Shown here: one piece after another, positions 14,182 to 22,929 of the stretch
Numbering within the stretch: the first letter of the stretch is position 1
How the letters are laid out: each line of letters begins with the position of its first letter
Assembly: GCA_031277045.1 (NCBI GenBank)
Contig: JAISLX010000113.1
Coordinates: 1 to 30,055, forward strand
Direction: 5' to 3'
Length of the DNA stretch: 30,055 nucleotides
Origin: Treponema sp.
GTDB lineage: Bacteria > Spirochaetota > Spirochaetia > Treponematales > Breznakiellaceae
Program-made: the position numbers and the translations under genes
Notes under the pieces: model-generated
Told to the model about the DNA's origin: nothing
What the model saw: only the letters and a program-made list of their open reading frames with translations
Database searches by the model: none

Positions 14182-15066
14182 ATGAAGCAAAAAACGACCG
14201 GGGCCGATCTGGTTTTTATGACCGTTCTCTACGCGCTGGCGATCCTTATCCTTATCGTTGTGCTGTACCCGATGTGGTTCATCGTGATCGCGTCGTTCAG
14301 CGACCCGGTAGCAGTGAACACGGGGAAAGTATTGCTGCTGCCGGCCATGTTCACGCTTGACGGTTACAAGACGCTGCTGGAAACAGACTACATCATGGCC
14401 GGCTACCGGAACACGGTACTGTACACCGTAGTGGGGACCCTTATCGCGCTGGCGGTAAACCTGCCGGCGGCCTACGCGCTGTCCCGAAAGGATTTTTACG
14501 GCAGAAAGTTCTTCAACATCTATTTTATCTTTACGATGTTTTTTTCTGGCGGCCTTATTCCGACCTACCTGACAATCCAGCAGTTCCACCTGTTGAATAC
14601 GTTTACGATCATGGTACTTCCGTTTTCAGTAGCGGTGTACCACATTCTGGTGGCCCGGACCTTTTTCCAGAACAGCCTGCCCCTGGGGCTGTTTGACGCG
14701 GCCCGGATCGACGGCTGCGGCAACCTGCGGTTTTTCTTTATCATCGCGTTGCCCCTTTCCAAGGCGGTTATCGCGGTTATCGCGCTGTGGACGGCGGTGG
14801 GGCACTGGAACTCGTACTTTAACGCGCTTATCTACCTGCGGGACCAGACGCGGATGCCCCTGCAGATCATTTTACGGGACATTCTGATCATGAACCAGAA
14901 TATGGCCACCCTGATACGGGGGGAGGCGTCGATACAGGCGCAGAAGACCGCGTCCCTTATCAAGTATGCGTCTATCGTGGTGTCCGCGGCGCCCATCATG
15001 TGCCTGTACCCCTTTATCCAGAAGCATTTTAACCAGGGGGTACTGGTGGGCACGTTCAAGGGGTAA
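14182..15066 (+). CDS. Sugar ABC transporter permease (LplC/YtcP type)
   Basis: A 294-residue partner permease with about six membrane segments (for example LYALAILILIVVLYPMWFIV). Its EAA-type loop reads FDAARIDGCGNLRFFFIIAL followed by P (residues about 172-192). It ends with HFNQGVLVGTFKG, a signature of this subfamily. The start at ATG 14182 is chosen because AGGGGGA lies 4-10 nt before it; a GTG at 14167 has no such site. It forms the heterodimeric channel with the preceding permease, eight bases upstream. Substrate cannot be read from sequence. Confidence 0.93.
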   Translation: MKQKTTGADLVFMTVLYALAILILIVVLYPMWFIVIASFSDPVAVNTGKVLLLPAMFTLDGYKTLLETDYIMAGYRNTVLYTVVGTLIALAVNLPAAYALSRKDFYGRKFFNIYFIFTMFFSGGLIPTYLTIQQFHLLNTFTIMVLPFSVAVYHILVARTFFQNSLPLGLFDAARIDGCGNLRFFFIIALPLSKAVIAVIALWTAVGHWNSYFNALIYLRDQTRMPLQIILRDILIMNQNMATLIRGEASIQAQKTASLIKYASIVVSAAPIMCLYPFIQKHFNQGVLVGTFKG

Positions 15067-15071
15067 TTCCG

Positions 15072-15091
15072 CCGGAAGCGAAAACTTCCGG
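15072..15091 (+). other. Intercistronic hairpin between permease and binding-protein genes
   Basis: The arms CCGGAAG and CTTCCGG have a 6-nt loop, and a second small stem CCGGC-GTT-GCCGG follows near 15099-15112. Neither is followed by a T run, so mRNA stabilisation or partial attenuation to adjust binding-protein level is more likely than termination. Confidence 0.5.
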
Positions 15092-15141
15092 TTATAACCC
15101 GGCGTTGCCGGTAGGAATAATGTTTTTTAGAGGGAGAAGAA

Positions 15142-16752
15142 ATGAAAAAAAGAAACGCTTTTATTTTCGTCCTGTTCCTGGCGGGAGCGCTGCTGTTTGC
15201 CGGCGCCCGCCAGCAGCAGACTGCGGCAACGGGGGGGCTTCCGGCGGGGTTTAATGCCGCCGGGCTGCCCATTGTCAGCAGCCCTGTCACCATCAACGTG
15301 TTGCAGGTACGTTACCGGTTCCACGGATCCGGCAACGTGTACAACAGTTTCTTTTCCCAGTTGGAACGGGACACCAATGTCTTTGTGAACTGGGAAACAC
15401 GTTACACCACGGATTTCAACGAGCAGCGGGGCTTGATGCTGGCGTCAGGCGATCTGCCAGAATCTATCTGGGGATCTACGGGCTGGACCGCCACCAACGG
15501 ATCCGCCAAAGAACTCATAGAACAAAACAAGGCCCAGTTTCTGCCGCTGGACAACCTGATCGACAAATACATGCCGAACCTCAAGGCCATTATGGCCCAG
15601 GACTCGACGGTAAGGCGGGCTATTACCTACTCCGACGGGAAGATCTACAGCCTTCCCGGCAAGCTGCCCCTGCGGCCCCTGGCGAATACGGGGATATTTA
15701 TCAACAAAACCTGGCTGGACAAGCTGGGCCTTGGGATACCCCAGACCACGGCGGAGCTGGCCAGCACACTGAAAGCGTTTAAGACCCGGGACCCCAACGG
15801 TAACGGTATCGCCGACGAAATCCCCTGGTACACCATCTGGGGCGTCCCCACGGATTTCAAATACGAACTCACCACCCCTTACGGGGCCTGGATCGACTGG
15901 CTGGTAGACAACGGCAAGGTGTTCCACACCGCGATAACCGATCAGTTCCGCCAGGGCCTTGAGTGGGCCATCGACTTGTACAAGGCCGGGGTATTCCCCT
16001 CCGAGTTCTTCACGATGAGTGCCGACCAGTTTTACGCCACCGGATCGGACACCAGCGTGCAGCGTTTCGGTTTCCTCTACGACTGGGTCGCCGACGCCAC
16101 GATTGGCGGCAATTCTAAAGATTTTGTCGCCATGCCGCCGGTCCAGGCGCCTGACGGCAAGCGCTACGCCGCTCCGCTGAACGAAGGGATACTCCCGGCT
16201 CAGTTTATGATCACGACCAAGTGCAAGAACCCCGAAATTGTCGCCCGCTGGGTGGATCAGTTCTACACCCCGGACGCCACGTTCCAGAAGACCTTTGGAC
16301 CCTTTAACGTTACGACCCGGAAAGAGGCGGACGGCACCTATGTGGAGCTTCCGCTGTCGGAGACATCCTCCATGTACAACAGTATCGGCGGGCTTGACGC
16401 CCGCAAGTGGATAGTGGGTTCCGGTGACTGCGGCCCCGGTTACTGGCCCGACGGGCTAAAGACCAGGTCCGACGATCCCAAGATAAACCTTGACCCGCTT
16501 TACATACCCTACCTGGACCCCCGCGCCCAGCCGGCCGGTTTGATGAGCCTCCCCACCGCCGAACTGTCGGCGGAACTGGCGGCCATTGATGTTCCGATCA
16601 AGAACTACATTGTCTCTACCACGTCGGAATGGATCGCGCGGGGCGCGATTACCAATTGGGACGGCTATGTCGCGCAGCTCAAGGCTATGGGCATTGACCG
16701 CTATATAGCTATCCGGCAGATGCAGTACGACGCCACCGTCAATTTTAAGTAG
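15142..16752 (+). CDS. Extracellular (periplasmic) solute-binding protein of the sugar importer
   Basis: A 536-residue family-1 solute-binding protein, the large type that pairs with LplB/LplC permeases. The N-terminus MKKRNAFIFVLFLAGALLFA is a signal peptide. The expected lipobox reads LFAGA, so the lipidation cysteine is missing and cleavage by signal peptidase I after AGA is likely. Family traits include FNEQRGLMLASGDLPE, YSDGKIYSLPG, FINKTWLDKLGL, the calcium-site-like DPNGNGIADEIP, and the C-terminal MGIDRYIAIRQMQYD. GAGGGAGAAG precedes the start. Repeated DNGK/W/Y content is consistent with oligosaccharide binding; the ligand is unknown. A strong terminator follows. Confidence 0.92.
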   Translation: MKKRNAFIFVLFLAGALLFAGARQQQTAATGGLPAGFNAAGLPIVSSPVTINVLQVRYRFHGSGNVYNSFFSQLERDTNVFVNWETRYTTDFNEQRGLMLASGDLPESIWGSTGWTATNGSAKELIEQNKAQFLPLDNLIDKYMPNLKAIMAQDSTVRRAITYSDGKIYSLPGKLPLRPLANTGIFINKTWLDKLGLGIPQTTAELASTLKAFKTRDPNGNGIADEIPWYTIWGVPTDFKYELTTPYGAWIDWLVDNGKVFHTAITDQFRQGLEWAIDLYKAGVFPSEFFTMSADQFYATGSDTSVQRFGFLYDWVADATIGGNSKDFVAMPPVQAPDGKRYAAPLNEGILPAQFMITTKCKNPEIVARWVDQFYTPDATFQKTFGPFNVTTRKEADGTYVELPLSETSSMYNSIGGLDARKWIVGSGDCGPGYWPDGLKTRSDDPKINLDPLYIPYLDPRAQPAGLMSLPTAELSAELAAIDVPIKNYIVSTTSEWIARGAITNWDGYVAQLKAMGIDRYIAIRQMQYDATVNFK

Positions 16753-16804
16753 CAGGTTTCCCAAAAGCGCCCGGATTTTGAAAAAAAGCTGCCAATTTGT
16801 TTTG

Positions 16805-16842
16805 CGCGGCCCCGGTCTGTCTGACCGGGGCCGCGTTTTATT
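16805..16842 (+). terminator. Strong intrinsic terminator of the sugar importer operon
   Basis: CGCGGCCCCGGT (16805-16816) and ACCGGGGCCGCG (16824-16835) form a perfect 12-bp stem with a 7-nt loop, followed by TTTTATT. Confidence 0.9.
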
Positions 16843-16905
16843 CGAGGAGGCTCGAATACTCAAGAACCCGCCTTTCAGCGGGGGAACCTTTGGGGCGGGG
16901 TTCTT
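16841..16905 (+). other. Two further hairpins upstream of trkA
   Basis: TTCGAG-GAGG-CTCGAA (16841-16856) is followed by AAGAACCCGCC (16862-16872), which pairs with GGCGGGGTTCTT (16894-16905) with one bulge. They lie just upstream of the predicted trkA promoter, so they are probably DNA-level or read-through elements rather than part of the trkA mRNA. Confidence 0.5.
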
Positions 16906-16907
16906 CC

Positions 16908-16936
16908 TTGTCCCTTTCCGCCTTTGATCTTAAAAT
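16908..16936 (+). promoter_or_regulatory. Sigma70-type promoter for trkA-trkH (leaderless geometry)
   Basis: TTGTCC (16908-16913), a 17-bp spacer and TAAAAT (16931-16936, 5 of 6) lie only 6 nt before the trkA ATG, and no Shine-Dalgarno site is present. Confidence 0.55.
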
Positions 16937-16942
16937 AAACCT

Positions 16943-18427
16943 ATGCGTATTGTGGTTGTCGGGGCCGGACGGGTTGGGTTTTCGCTGTGCCAGCGGCTTG
17001 TGCGGGAAAACCACGACGTGTCCCTGATCGAGTCCAGCGAGGAACGCGCCCGGCACGCGGCAAACCGGATCGACTGCCGGGTAATCAACAACGAAGGTAA
17101 CAGTATCCGTGTTTTGGAAGAAGCGGATATAAACAGGGCGGACGCCCTGGTGTGCGTAACAAATTCCGACGAACTTAACATGATCATCTGCGGCCTGGCG
17201 GCCCCCCGCTGTCCCCGGCTTATCAAAATTGCCAGAGTACGAAACAGTGAATACGCGCGTTTCCACCGGGTGGAACAGCGGGGCGGCGGAGCGAAGTCCG
17301 GGACTCCTGAAAAACCGGCGGCGGTACTGGGGATTGACCACTTTATCCACCCCGATGTGGAGGCCGCCCGCTGGGTACTCAACGCCGTTGACCGGGGGGC
17401 CGTGGGAGATGTGCTGGCCTTTCCGGAGACCCCCTATGAACTGGGTTCCGTGGATATTGCCCCGGAAAGTCCCCTGGACGGTCTTTCCCTTGGCGATTAC
17501 CGGAAGGTGTATCCGGGGGAAAGCCTGGTAACGCTGGTAGAGCGGGGGGGCGGAACCTTTCTCCCCAGCGGAGCCGCGACACTTGCCGCGGGAGACCGGA
17601 TCCACGTCCTTGCCAGGGGCGAAGAAATGGAGGCCCTGTTTAAGCTTGCCGGCGGCGGCGGGGCCGCGCTGCGCAGAATTGGTATTGTGGGGGGGGGACA
17701 GGTCGGCGCCCTTGTCGCCGAAGGACTCCTGTACCCGCAGCGGCAGGACGATGACCTGGCGGAACCTTTTAATATCCCCGTCCGGGGGAAGGGTTTTTTT
17801 TCTTTTTTCAAGACTCTGCGTCCCAAAAACCAGCGCAGAATTATTATCATCGAACAGGATTACAAACTGTGCAAAGAACTGTCCGCCCGCTTTCCCGAAG
17901 CCCTGGTGCTGAACGAGGATATTTCCGATGAAAGTTTTGTGGCGGAGGAACGAATAAACGATCTGGACCTGATCATCACCGCCACGGGGCATCAGGAGCT
18001 TAACATCATTACCGCGGTGTACCTAAAATCGCGGGGGGTGGGCCGGGCCATCGCGCTGGCATCCGGTACGGGTTACGGTATTATCGCCCGGCAGCTTGGG
18101 GTTAACGTCGTGGTTCCCCTGGCGCAGGTGGTGGTGGATTCGATCCTCTCCCGGCTGGGGGGAACCGCCGTCAGGGGAATTCACCGGATCGGAGACGGGG
18201 ATACCGGCATTTACGAGATAGAAATTGCCCCGGAAGCGCCGGCGGCGGAAAAACCTGTTACGGATTTTCATATCAGTTCCGGGGGCCTTGTGATGCTGGC
18301 AAACCGCGCCGGGGATTCTTTTATTCCCCGCGGGGACTATGTATTCAAGGTTCAGGACCGGGTAATTATCATCGCCAAGCGCGGCAGCGAAAAGGAAATA
18401 GAAAAATTCTTCGCCGTGAATCTATGA
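16943..18427 (+). CDS. trkA: Trk potassium uptake regulatory protein TrkA
   Basis: A 494-residue cytoplasmic NAD(H)-binding gating subunit. Two TrkA-N/TrkA-C (RCK) repeats are visible. The first begins MRIVVVGAGRVGFSLCQRL and the second begins near residue 245 with IGIVGGGQVGALVAEGL; both carry G-x-G-x-x-G. Between the first strand-helix unit and the second strand of repeat two lies an extra segment of about 35 residues (LYPQRQDDDLAEP... to LRPKNQRR) absent from typical TrkA, which makes the protein slightly long. A run of nine G residues (17689-17697) encodes the second glycine motif. The stop overlaps the trkH start (ATGA). Confidence 0.93.
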   Translation: MRIVVVGAGRVGFSLCQRLVRENHDVSLIESSEERARHAANRIDCRVINNEGNSIRVLEEADINRADALVCVTNSDELNMIICGLAAPRCPRLIKIARVRNSEYARFHRVEQRGGGAKSGTPEKPAAVLGIDHFIHPDVEAARWVLNAVDRGAVGDVLAFPETPYELGSVDIAPESPLDGLSLGDYRKVYPGESLVTLVERGGGTFLPSGAATLAAGDRIHVLARGEEMEALFKLAGGGGAALRRIGIVGGGQVGALVAEGLLYPQRQDDDLAEPFNIPVRGKGFFSFFKTLRPKNQRRIIIIEQDYKLCKELSARFPEALVLNEDISDESFVAEERINDLDLIITATGHQELNIITAVYLKSRGVGRAIALASGTGYGIIARQLGVNVVVPLAQVVVDSILSRLGGTAVRGIHRIGDGDTGIYEIEIAPEAPAAEKPVTDFHISSGGLVMLANRAGDSFIPRGDYVFKVQDRVIIIAKRGSEKEIEKFFAVNL

Positions 18428-19905
18428 ATATCCGCAGCACAACCGGCAATTCACGCCCCGGCACCGGCGGGGGGCTCCGCCTGCTGTCTCTGTTTACGGT
18501 TCTCCTCTCCCTGACTATGGCTATTCCCCTTGGTGCAGCGGCGCTGCTGCGGGAGACGGAGATGATCCGCGCCTTCGCCGTTTCGATAGCGGTTCCCATG
18601 TCCCTGGCCCTGCCGGTTCTGCTTGCCGTCACGCGAAAACAGCGGATCCGTTTTTCCGCCGCCGATGGTTTCCTGCTGGTTTTTTTTATCTGGATTATCG
18701 CCTGCCTGCTGGGAAGCCTTCCCTTTTTATGTTCCCGGATCATGCCCCGCCCCGCCGATGCCTTTTTTGAAAGTGTGTCCGGCTTCAGTACCACCGGAGT
18801 TTCGCTGTTTGCCGATGTGGAAGTCCTGCCCCGGTCCCTGCTTCTGTGGCGGGCCATGAGCCACTGGCTGGGCGGCATCGGAATTGTGATGCTTACCGTG
18901 GCCCTGTTTCCCCTTATGGGAATTGGGGGCTTCCAGTTGGTAAAGGCCGAAACTTCCGGGCCGGAAAAGGAAAAAATTACCCCAAAGATCACCGCCACCG
19001 CGAAAATCCTCTGCTTTCTCTACCTGGGCCTTACGGCGCTGCTGGCGGCGCTGCTGGCGCTTGGGGGCATGGATTGGCTTGACGCGGCGATCCACGCATT
19101 TTCCACAATTGCCACCGGAGGTTTCAGTTCGCGTAACAACAGTATCGCTGCGTTTTCCTCACCGTTTATCGAATGGGTCTGCGTCATTTTTATGACCGTG
19201 TCGGGCTGCAACTTTACCCTGCTCTACCAGCTTTTGCGGGGCAGAATCCGGGACGCGTTTCACAACAGCGAAGGCCGCGCCTATCTGGGCCTTGTGGTAC
19301 TTTCGTCCCTTGCGGCCGCTCTTTCGCTGTGTTCCGCGGGGGAAGAATTTCCTGCCGCCGTCCGCCGGGGGTTTTTCCACTGCTCGTCAATAATAACATC
19401 CTGCGGCTTCACAATCGCCGATCACAACCTGTGGCCCCCGCTGGCCCAGGGGATACTTTTTCTGCTGATGTTTGTGGGCGGCTGTTCGGGATCCACCGCC
19501 GGGGGAATCAAGGTGGTGCGCTGGGTCGTGCTTTTTAAGCAGGCAATGAACGAGGCCAGGCGGCTGATCTACCCCCGCGGGGTGTTCAACATCAGGCTCA
19601 ACCACAAAGTAGGCAGAAAAGATGTGGTCTACGGGGTGGCAGGTTTTATCTTCCTCTACTTTGCCATGGCCGCCGCCGGCTTCCTCCTGACCGCCGCCGC
19701 CGGACTTGCGCCCTGGGACTCGCTGAACGCGGCCCTGATATGCGTAGGCAACATTGGCCTGGGCCTGGGAAACCTGACCAGCGGCGCGGTCCTTGCAGCC
19801 TGCCCCGATTACGTAAAATGGGGGCTTAGCCTTTTGATGATCGCCGGACGGCTGGAAATCTGGACCTTCTTTGTGCTGTTTACGCGGGAATACTGGCGGC
19901 GGTAA
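18424..19905 (+). CDS. trkH: Trk potassium transporter membrane subunit TrkH
   Basis: A 493-residue integral membrane K+ channel-like subunit assembled with the TrkA ring. Four pore-loop motifs are recognisable in order: SVSGFSTTGVSLF, AFSTIATGGFSSRNN, SSIITSCGFTIAD and CVGNIGLGLGNLT. Each supplies a selectivity-filter glycine region between membrane helices. ATGA overlap with trkA indicates coupled translation. N-terminal helices begin near LLSLFTVLLSLTMAIPLG. No recognisable terminator follows; the 214-bp gap to flaB holds only the convergent flaB terminator. Confidence 0.94.
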   Translation: MNIRSTTGNSRPGTGGGLRLLSLFTVLLSLTMAIPLGAAALLRETEMIRAFAVSIAVPMSLALPVLLAVTRKQRIRFSAADGFLLVFFIWIIACLLGSLPFLCSRIMPRPADAFFESVSGFSTTGVSLFADVEVLPRSLLLWRAMSHWLGGIGIVMLTVALFPLMGIGGFQLVKAETSGPEKEKITPKITATAKILCFLYLGLTALLAALLALGGMDWLDAAIHAFSTIATGGFSSRNNSIAAFSSPFIEWVCVIFMTVSGCNFTLLYQLLRGRIRDAFHNSEGRAYLGLVVLSSLAAALSLCSAGEEFPAAVRRGFFHCSSIITSCGFTIADHNLWPPLAQGILFLLMFVGGCSGSTAGGIKVVRWVVLFKQAMNEARRLIYPRGVFNIRLNHKVGRKDVVYGVAGFIFLYFAMAAAGFLLTAAAGLAPWDSLNAALICVGNIGLGLGNLTSGAVLAACPDYVKWGLSLLMIAGRLEIWTFFVLFTREYWRR

Positions 19906-20062
19906 AACAGGCCGCTGTCCCTTCACCGCCCTCGCAGACCTCCGGTCCGCCGCTTCACAAATCTTGCCGCCATGTTCCGCAATCGCTTCCCGTGATTCGC
20001 TGCATCTTCCGGGGTAAGGTGCACTCGGAAAGCATCAACTGTTGTGTCATGGCCCCAAACGC

Positions 20063-20093
20063 AAAAAGGCCGTTCCGGTCAAGCCGGAACGGC
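20063..20093 (-). terminator. Intrinsic terminator of flaB
   Basis: Reading on the minus strand, a perfect 10-bp stem (GCCGTTCCGG / CCGGAACGGC, 5-nt loop, 20093 to 20069) is followed by C and TTTTT. Confidence 0.85.
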
Positions 20094-20119
20094 GCCTTTC
20101 CGAAAACGGCCTCTCCGGT

Positions 20120-20980
20120 TTACTGGAGAAGCTGAAGAACAGACTGGCCTCTCTGGTTGGCCTGGGCCAGCATTGCGGTACCGGACTGATTGAGGATCTG
20201 GTTCTTAGTGTACCAGACCATCTCATTCGCCATGTTGGTATCGCGGATGCGGGACTCGGAAGCCTGTAGATTTTCGGCTCCTACATCCAGGCCGCGGACC
20301 ACGTGTTCCAGGCGGTTCTGGTAGGCGCCAAGATCAGCTCTTTGTTTGTTGATGATCTTGATCGCCTCATCGAGGGTTCCAATGGCGCGGTTGGCGTTGT
20401 CCGGATCGGACATCGAAAGGATTGTTTCATCACCGATATTCCGGATACCAAGGCCCTTTGCGGTCATGGTACCGATATACACCTGCTCCCGCTGGTCCAT
20501 ATTGGCGCCGATATGAAACCACATGGACGCGGTAACCACATTGTCCCCGCTAAGCCGCGCGAAACGGCCCGTGAGCAGGTTCATCCCGTTGAACTGGGCG
20601 TGCGACGCAATCCGGTCTACTTCGTCGATAAGGGCTGAAACTTCAATTTGGATGAACACCCGGTCCTCGTCGGTGTAGATGCCGTGCGATGACTGTATCG
20701 CCAATTCACGGAGACGCTGGATAATATCTTCGCTTTCCTGGAGATAACCTTCCGTAGTTTGAATGAACGAAATACCGTTCTGGGCGTTGGTGGACGCCTG
20801 ATTCAAACCGCGGATCTGGCTGCGCATTTTTTCGGAAACAGCGAGCCCCGAAGCATCGTCCGCCGCACGGTTGATGCGCAGACCGCTGGACAATTTCTCC
20901 ATGTTTTTATCCAGATAATTCTGGGTAACTTTAAGAGATCTGTCTGCGAACATCGCGCTCAAGTTGTGATTAATAATCAT
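20120..20980 (-). CDS. flaB: Periplasmic flagellar filament core protein FlaB
   Basis: A 286-residue flagellin, typical of spirochaetal FlaB, which lacks the D2/D3 domains of enterobacterial flagellin. The N-terminal D0/D1 region ([49 protein letters not shown]) and the C-terminal coiled-coil half ([35 protein letters not shown]) are both complete. The central [19 protein letters not shown] is a FlaB hallmark. Export is by the flagellar type III system; the filament lies in the periplasm. AGGGAG precedes the ATG. A sigma28-type promoter about 250 bp upstream suggests FliA-dependent late flagellar expression. It is monocistronic. Confidence 0.96.
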   Translation of the reverse strand: MIINHNLSAMFADRSLKVTQNYLDKNMEKLSSGLRINRAADDASGLAVSEKMRSQIRGLNQASTNAQNGISFIQTTEGYLQESEDIIQRLRELAIQSSHGIYTDEDRVFIQIEVSALIDEVDRIASHAQFNGMNLLTGRFARLSGDNVVTASMWFHIGANMDQREQVYIGTMTAKGLGIRNIGDETILSMSDPDNANRAIGTLDEAIKIINKQRADLGAYQNRLEHVVRGLDVGAENLQASESRIRDTNMANEMVWYTKNQILNQSGTAMLAQANQRGQSVLQLLQ

Positions 20981-21233
20981 ATACTCACTCCCTTGGCATT
21001 TTCAGCGCGTGCCGTCCCTTGACGGCCTCGCCGCTGCGGCATCCCTGCCGGGGCAAAGCGTAAAAACGCTTCGCTGTGCGCCAGGAATTTTCCCGCTGGG
21101 AAAACCCCGGAACCCTCAACCCTTTCGTTTCCGGAAGGAAGAGGGAAGAATTTCAGCCTAAAGACTGAAATTCCCTCTCCGAAAAACGCCAGGAGGCCCA
21201 ACGGGCACATAGCATGTTTCGGTTTCATACTAA
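20981..21233 (-). promoter_or_regulatory. Structured 5' leader of flaB
   Basis: The predicted transcript carries about 245 nt before the flaB ATG. It contains at least four hairpins: 21011-21026 (GCCGTC/GACGGC), 21056-21071 (AAGCGT/ACGCTT), 21088-21104 (TTTTCCC/GGGAAAA) and 21148-21173 (GAATTTCAG/CTGAAATTC). No small gene is evident in it. Confidence 0.55.
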
Positions 21234-21260
21234 ATATCGGAGTTTGGGATTTTGACTTTA
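21234..21260 (-). promoter_or_regulatory. Sigma28 (FliA)-type promoter of flaB
   Basis: On the minus strand TAAA (21257-21260) is followed by a 15-bp spacer and TCCGATAT (21234-21241). This matches TAAA-N15-GCCGATAA with 6 of 8 in the -10 box and exact spacing. Confidence 0.75.
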
Positions 21261-21340
21261 GCTAAAATAACAGACAGGCGGACACAGGCCAGGACCCGGG
21301 CGTATAGCCCGCGGAAAATTGACGGGGCAAAAGGAGCAGA

Positions 21341-21357
21341 GGCGGGGCGGCCCCGCC
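21341..21357 (-). terminator. Possible terminator hairpin after lptB
   Basis: GGCGGGG-CGG-CCCCGCC directly abuts the lptB stop. The following minus-strand bases are pyrimidine-rich with a T4 run but no strong T tract, so efficiency is doubtful. Confidence 0.4.
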
Positions 21358-22302
21358 TTACATTCTGAACTCGCTGCCCAGATACACTTCCCGCACCATT
21401 TCGTTGTTCAGAATTTCTTCCCGGCCGCCGCGGGCGGCGATAGAACCGTCAGCAATAATAAAAGCTTCTGTGGTAATTTCCAGGGTATCCCGGACATTGT
21501 GATCGGTAATCAATACCCCAATGCCCTTTTCCGCAAGGCTGCGGATGATCCGCTTAATCTCGTAGACCGCGATAGGGTCAATTCCCGCGAACGGTTCGTC
21601 CAAAAGCAGGAATTTTGGTTCTGTCGCCAGGGCGCGGGCAATCTCGGTACGCCGCCGCTCGCCGCCGGAAAGCGTAAAACCGTACTGCCTGCGGAGCCTC
21701 GAGATGCCGAATTCTTCCAGCAGGGATTCCAGCCGTTCTTTTTTTTGGCGCTTGTTTATATCCCGGCGGGTTTCCAAAATGGCCCAGATGTTTTGTTCCA
21801 CAGTAAGTTTGCGGAAAATTGACGCCTCCTGCGGAAGGTAGGCAATTCCCCGGCGGGCCCTGACGTACATGGGTTTAGAGGTAATATCGGCCTGATCCAG
21901 GCACACTGTTCCGGCGTTTGGCCGGTAGAAACCCACGATCATATAAAAAATAGTGGTTTTGCCTGCCCCGTTGGGACCCAGCAGGCCCGCTACTTCACCG
22001 TTGCACATGGAAAAATTAACGCCCCGGACTACTTCTTTCCGGCCAAATTTTTTATGAAGGTTGTTGACCGCGAGAATATGTTCGCCCCGGTGGGACGCGG
22101 GGGTGTCTTTGGGCGGCGCCAGATGTTCCGAAAAGGAGGGAGGGCCGGCGGAACCTCCGCTTCCTGATACGCTCGCCTGAGCGCGCAAAAGCTCAGCCCG
22201 CGCGAGAAGGCCCGTGCTGCCGCCCCGCGCCTTGCCGGCAGCGCTTTGCGAATTGGGAAGCGGGCCTTTCGGCAGGGCAGCGGGCAACGTATCACTGGCC
22301 AC
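21358..22302 (-). CDS. lptB: LPS-type export ABC ATPase LptB
   Basis: A cytoplasmic ATPase of the LptBFG machine. The ABC domain starts near residue 75 ([24 protein letters not shown]). It has Walker [10 protein letters not shown], the Q-loop [10 protein letters not shown], signature LSGGERRR, Walker [14 protein letters not shown] and the H-loop [10 protein letters not shown]. The [18 protein letters not shown] stretch is diagnostic of LptB. The predicted GTG start at 22302 gives 314 residues, with about 75 unconserved Ala/Gly/Pro-rich residues before the domain, whereas LptB is usually near 240. GAGGGA lies about 12 nt before the GTG. An internal start cannot be ruled out. It follows lptA by 9 bp and is last in pyrG-lptC-lptA-lptB. 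Confidence 0.92.
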   Translation of the reverse strand: MASDTLPAALPKGPLPNSQSAAGKARGGSTGLLARAELLRAQASVSGSGGSAGPPSFSEHLAPPKDTPASHRGEHILAVNNLHKKFGRKEVVRGVNFSMCNGEVAGLLGPNGAGKTTIFYMIVGFYRPNAGTVCLDQADITSKPMYVRARRGIAYLPQEASIFRKLTVEQNIWAILETRRDINKRQKKERLESLLEEFGISRLRRQYGFTLSGGERRRTEIARALATEPKFLLLDEPFAGIDPIAVYEIKRIIRSLAEKGIGVLITDHNVRDTLEITTEAFIIADGSIAARGGREEILNNEMVREVYLGSEFRM

Positions 22303-22311
22303 GGCTAATTA

Positions 22312-22929
22312 TCATCCCTCTATGGAACCGGAAACGGTCCCTTCCATCGTAACATCATTCGTGTCCAGATCTACCCGGATACGGTCCGCCCTGAATTCAT
22401 CGTCCTTTTTAAAAACAACAGGAAAGCCCGAAAGATCCAAAAGTTTTTCCTGCCGCCGGTATATTCCATAATCGGAACGGCACACCATGTCATCCTTAAA
22501 AAGCCGGACCCCAATCTGAAAGATCACTACTTCCGCCTGCTCATCGTACTCGATAAAACGGCCCCTGGTAACAATTTCGTTTTTGCGGTCTTCCAGCGTT
22601 GAACTGCCCTCCAGCCGGGCAATTTTCAGTTTCCGGTCATAGCGGAGCCGGTCAGTCGTGAAGGAGATTTGCTTTTCCTCGTCCAATCCGGTAACGCCGC
22701 CGGAACAGTCAATGAACTGGTTGTCGTCACCCTGTATTTCGATTCTGGCGGCCCGCAGCAGGAGGCTGTCGGACATAACTTCGGCATTCCCCGCCAGGAC
22801 GGTAATCTCCCGGCCCGCCGCCCGGCTGCCGGTCATCCGGTCCGCCTTAAACGTGAACGTGTCGGCGCCGGTTATTCCCGCGGCGCAGAACAGCGCGGAC
22901 AGAAAAACCCCCAGGAACAGGCTTTTCAC
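22312..22929 (-). CDS. lptA: LptA/OstA-like periplasmic LPS-transport bridge protein
   Basis: A 205-residue secreted protein: the signal peptide MKSLFLGVFLSALFCAAGITGA is followed by the repetitive beta-strand pattern of the OstA/LptA beta-jellyroll (FKADRMTGSRAAGREITVLAG, NAEVMSDSLLLRAARIEIQG, EFRADRIRVDLDTNDVTMEG). LptA forms the periplasmic bridge that carries LPS-like glycolipid to the outer membrane. The length is near the family norm. Its ATG overlaps the lptC stop (ATGA). Assignment rests on fold pattern and the lptB/lptC neighbours. Confidence 0.82.
   Translation of the reverse strand: MKSLFLGVFLSALFCAAGITGADTFTFKADRMTGSRAAGREITVLAGNAEVMSDSLLLRAARIEIQGDDNQFIDCSGGVTGLDEEKQISFTTDRLRYDRKLKIARLEGSSTLEDRKNEIVTRGRFIEYDEQAEVVIFQIGVRLFKDDMVCRSDYGIYRRQEKLLDLSGFPVVFKKDDEFRADRIRVDLDTNDVTMEGTVSGSIEG

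Noticed and set aside
16862..16942. c-di-AMP (ydaO-type) riboswitch before trkA
   Set aside because: GGGGGAACC and GGGGTTCTT at 16880-16905 recall part of the ydaO core, and K+ uptake genes are known targets. But the 3' half of the aptamer is missing in the remaining 37 bases, and the best promoter lies downstream of the motif. A covariance-model search would settle it.
19906..20119. tRNA or small RNA gene between trkH and flaB
   Set aside because: No cloverleaf or T-arm pattern was found. The only structure is the flaB terminator.
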